From Paenibacillus catalpae (lineage in GTDB: Bacteria > Bacillota > Bacilli > Paenibacillales > Paenibacillaceae), in the NCBI RefSeq assembly GCF_900112695.1, contig NZ_FOMT01000002.1, positions 62,001 through 126,000 of the forward strand: a DNA stretch of 64,000 nucleotides. The letters are read 5' to 3'. The translations under genes and the position numbers were made by a program. Below are positions 63,165-64,000 of this stretch, piece after piece. How positions within the stretch are numbered: the first letter of the stretch is position 1; each line of letters starts with the position of its first letter. The notes under the pieces were generated by a model that saw only the letters and a list, made by a program, of their open reading frames with translations, did not search any database and was not told the origin of the DNA.

Positions 63165-64000
63165 ATGCTCTACAAATTTGCCATTTCGATGCTTTGCCTT
63201 ATTATGCTGACAGGCTGCTGGAGCAGAAGGGAGCTGAACGAGCTTCTGATTGTGCTGGGGATGGGGATAGATTGGGAGGACGGACATTATCTTGTTTCGT
63301 ACCAGGTTGTAAACCCGAGCGAGATCTCCAATCAGCAAAAAAGGGGGGATCGTCCGCCGAGCACTCTTTTTCAGGGAAGAGGAAGAACGTTGTTTGAGGC
63401 GGCCAGATCGGTTACCACCGAAGCACCGCGCAAGGTGTACTTAGGGCATCTGCAAATGTATGTTATCGGCGAGGAAGCAGCTAGAAGAGGCATCAACGAG
63501 TTAATAGACGTCACCGCCCGCGATAATGAAACACGGATGGATTTCAATATTATCATCGCAAAAGGAAACAAAGCGGAGGATGTTCTGAAGGTGTATACGC
63601 CGCTGGAGAAGCTGCCGAGCTACAGCATGCAGCAGTCGCTGCAGACCTCCGAGAAGAATTGGGCGCCAACCATTGCCGTGACGTTGGATGAAGTCATAAA
63701 TAGTCTCTCTTCGCAAGGGAGCGAGCTTGCTTTGACCGGCATACGGATCATTGGCAGCCCTGAAGTAGGAGCAACAAAACAAAACGTAGAGAAATTTATG
63801 CCGCCGAGCCGATTGCATTATTCAGGTATTGCAGCGTTCAAGGAGGATAAGCTCATTGGCTGGCTAAACGAAAGGGAGAGCAGGGGCTATACCGATATTA
63901 CGAATAATCTGGATAGTACTACGATCGCTGTACCATGCGGGGAACAGCGATATTTAGGGATAGAGGTGACCTCCTCCGATTCCAAAATCAAAACAAAGGT
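63165..64000 (+). CDS. Ger(x)C-family spore germination lipoprotein, N-terminal part
   Basis: A frame open from ATG 63165 (AAGGAGGCAACATC upstream) to the right edge; 278 residues visible. The lipobox is LMLTGCWSRRELNELLIVLG, the classic GerC opening, with Cys near residue 19. The signature SYQVVNPSEIS and the HLQMYVIGEEAARRG follow. It is the C subunit of the receptor whose A subunit is just upstream (12 bases). The B subunit, if present, lies beyond the window. Confidence 0.94.
   Translation, partial: MLYKFAISMLCLIMLTGCWSRRELNELLIVLGMGIDWEDGHYLVSYQVVNPSEISNQQKRGDRPPSTLFQGRGRTLFEAARSVTTEAPRKVYLGHLQMYVIGEEAARRGINELIDVTARDNETRMDFNIIIAKGNKAEDVLKVYTPLEKLPSYSMQQSLQTSEKNWAPTIAVTLDEVINSLSSQGSELALTGIRIIGSPEVGATKQNVEKFMPPSRLHYSGIAAFKEDKLIGWLNERESRGYTDITNNLDSTTIAVPCGEQRYLGIEVTSSDSKIKTK

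Overview
The window looks like a chromosomal segment of a spore-forming, polysaccharide-degrading Firmicute of the Paenibacillus type. The evidence is a GerA/GerC-type germinant-receptor pair at the right end, SLH-domain surface anchoring, two CUT1 sugar ABC systems without their own ATPase, a YesM/YesN-type two-component pair, many AraC-family regulators, AGGAGG-type ribosome binding sites with frequent TTG/GTG starts, and moderately GC-rich codon use. No rRNA, tRNA, CRISPR array, prophage or intact insertion sequence was recognised.

Layout. 1-9.2 kb: carbohydrate locus 1, with the end of a Gfo/Idh/MocA dehydrogenase, two CUT1 permeases and a lipoprotein binding protein, a LacI-type regulator with a clear promoter and repeated operator candidate, a palindrome array, an AraC regulator, and a divergent operon of sugar isomerase, Gfo/Idh dehydrogenase and CBM9-like protein. 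9.2-9.6 kb: a non-coding stretch with a cluster of DnaA-box-like 9-mers. 9.6-21.9 kb: housekeeping and accessory genes, including an Old Yellow Enzyme, an Lrp regulator, a very large NHL/CuAO/FecR secreted protein, a lipoprotein, AraC regulators beside SRPBCC, VOC or YdeI genes, a DUF2975/HTH pair and a small secreted repeat protein.

22.1-40.9 kb: carbohydrate locus 2, the most coherent system here. It has a 1715-residue SLH-anchored beta-helix protein, a YesN/YesM-type regulator pair, an LplB/YtcP/LplA-type transporter, a second secreted beta-helix protein (1141 residues, with two CBM6 domains) paralogous to the first, and an unclassified intracellular glycosidase-like protein. The likely flow is surface cleavage of a polysaccharide by the two beta-helix proteins, oligosaccharide uptake by the ABC system, intracellular trimming, and induction through YesM/YesN. 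The substrate cannot be read from the sequence.

40.9-51.6 kb: LtrA, an Ohr/OsmC peroxidase, an ArsR-SRPBCC operon ending in a long palindrome, a PAP2 phosphatase, a 59-codon small gene, an SgrR-type regulator, a three-gene membrane-protein operon whose first gene appears to have lost its start, and a secreted FN3/CBM protein. 51.9-56.1 kb: a three-gene operon (XpaC-like membrane protein, membrane-anchored VWA plus solute-binding-like protein, TelA-family protein), followed by a 125-bp tandem repeat carrying palindromes. 56.1-64 kb: YbaK deacylase, a small membrane protein, alpha/beta hydrolase, a DGPF-ECF sigma-DGPF operon, a VOC protein, a small unknown protein and the start of a spore germination operon that runs off the window.

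The strongest leads for something not routinely described are the VWA-SBP/TelA operon with its palindromic tandem repeat, the DnaA-box cluster away from any dnaA gene, and the paired beta-helix polysaccharide locus.
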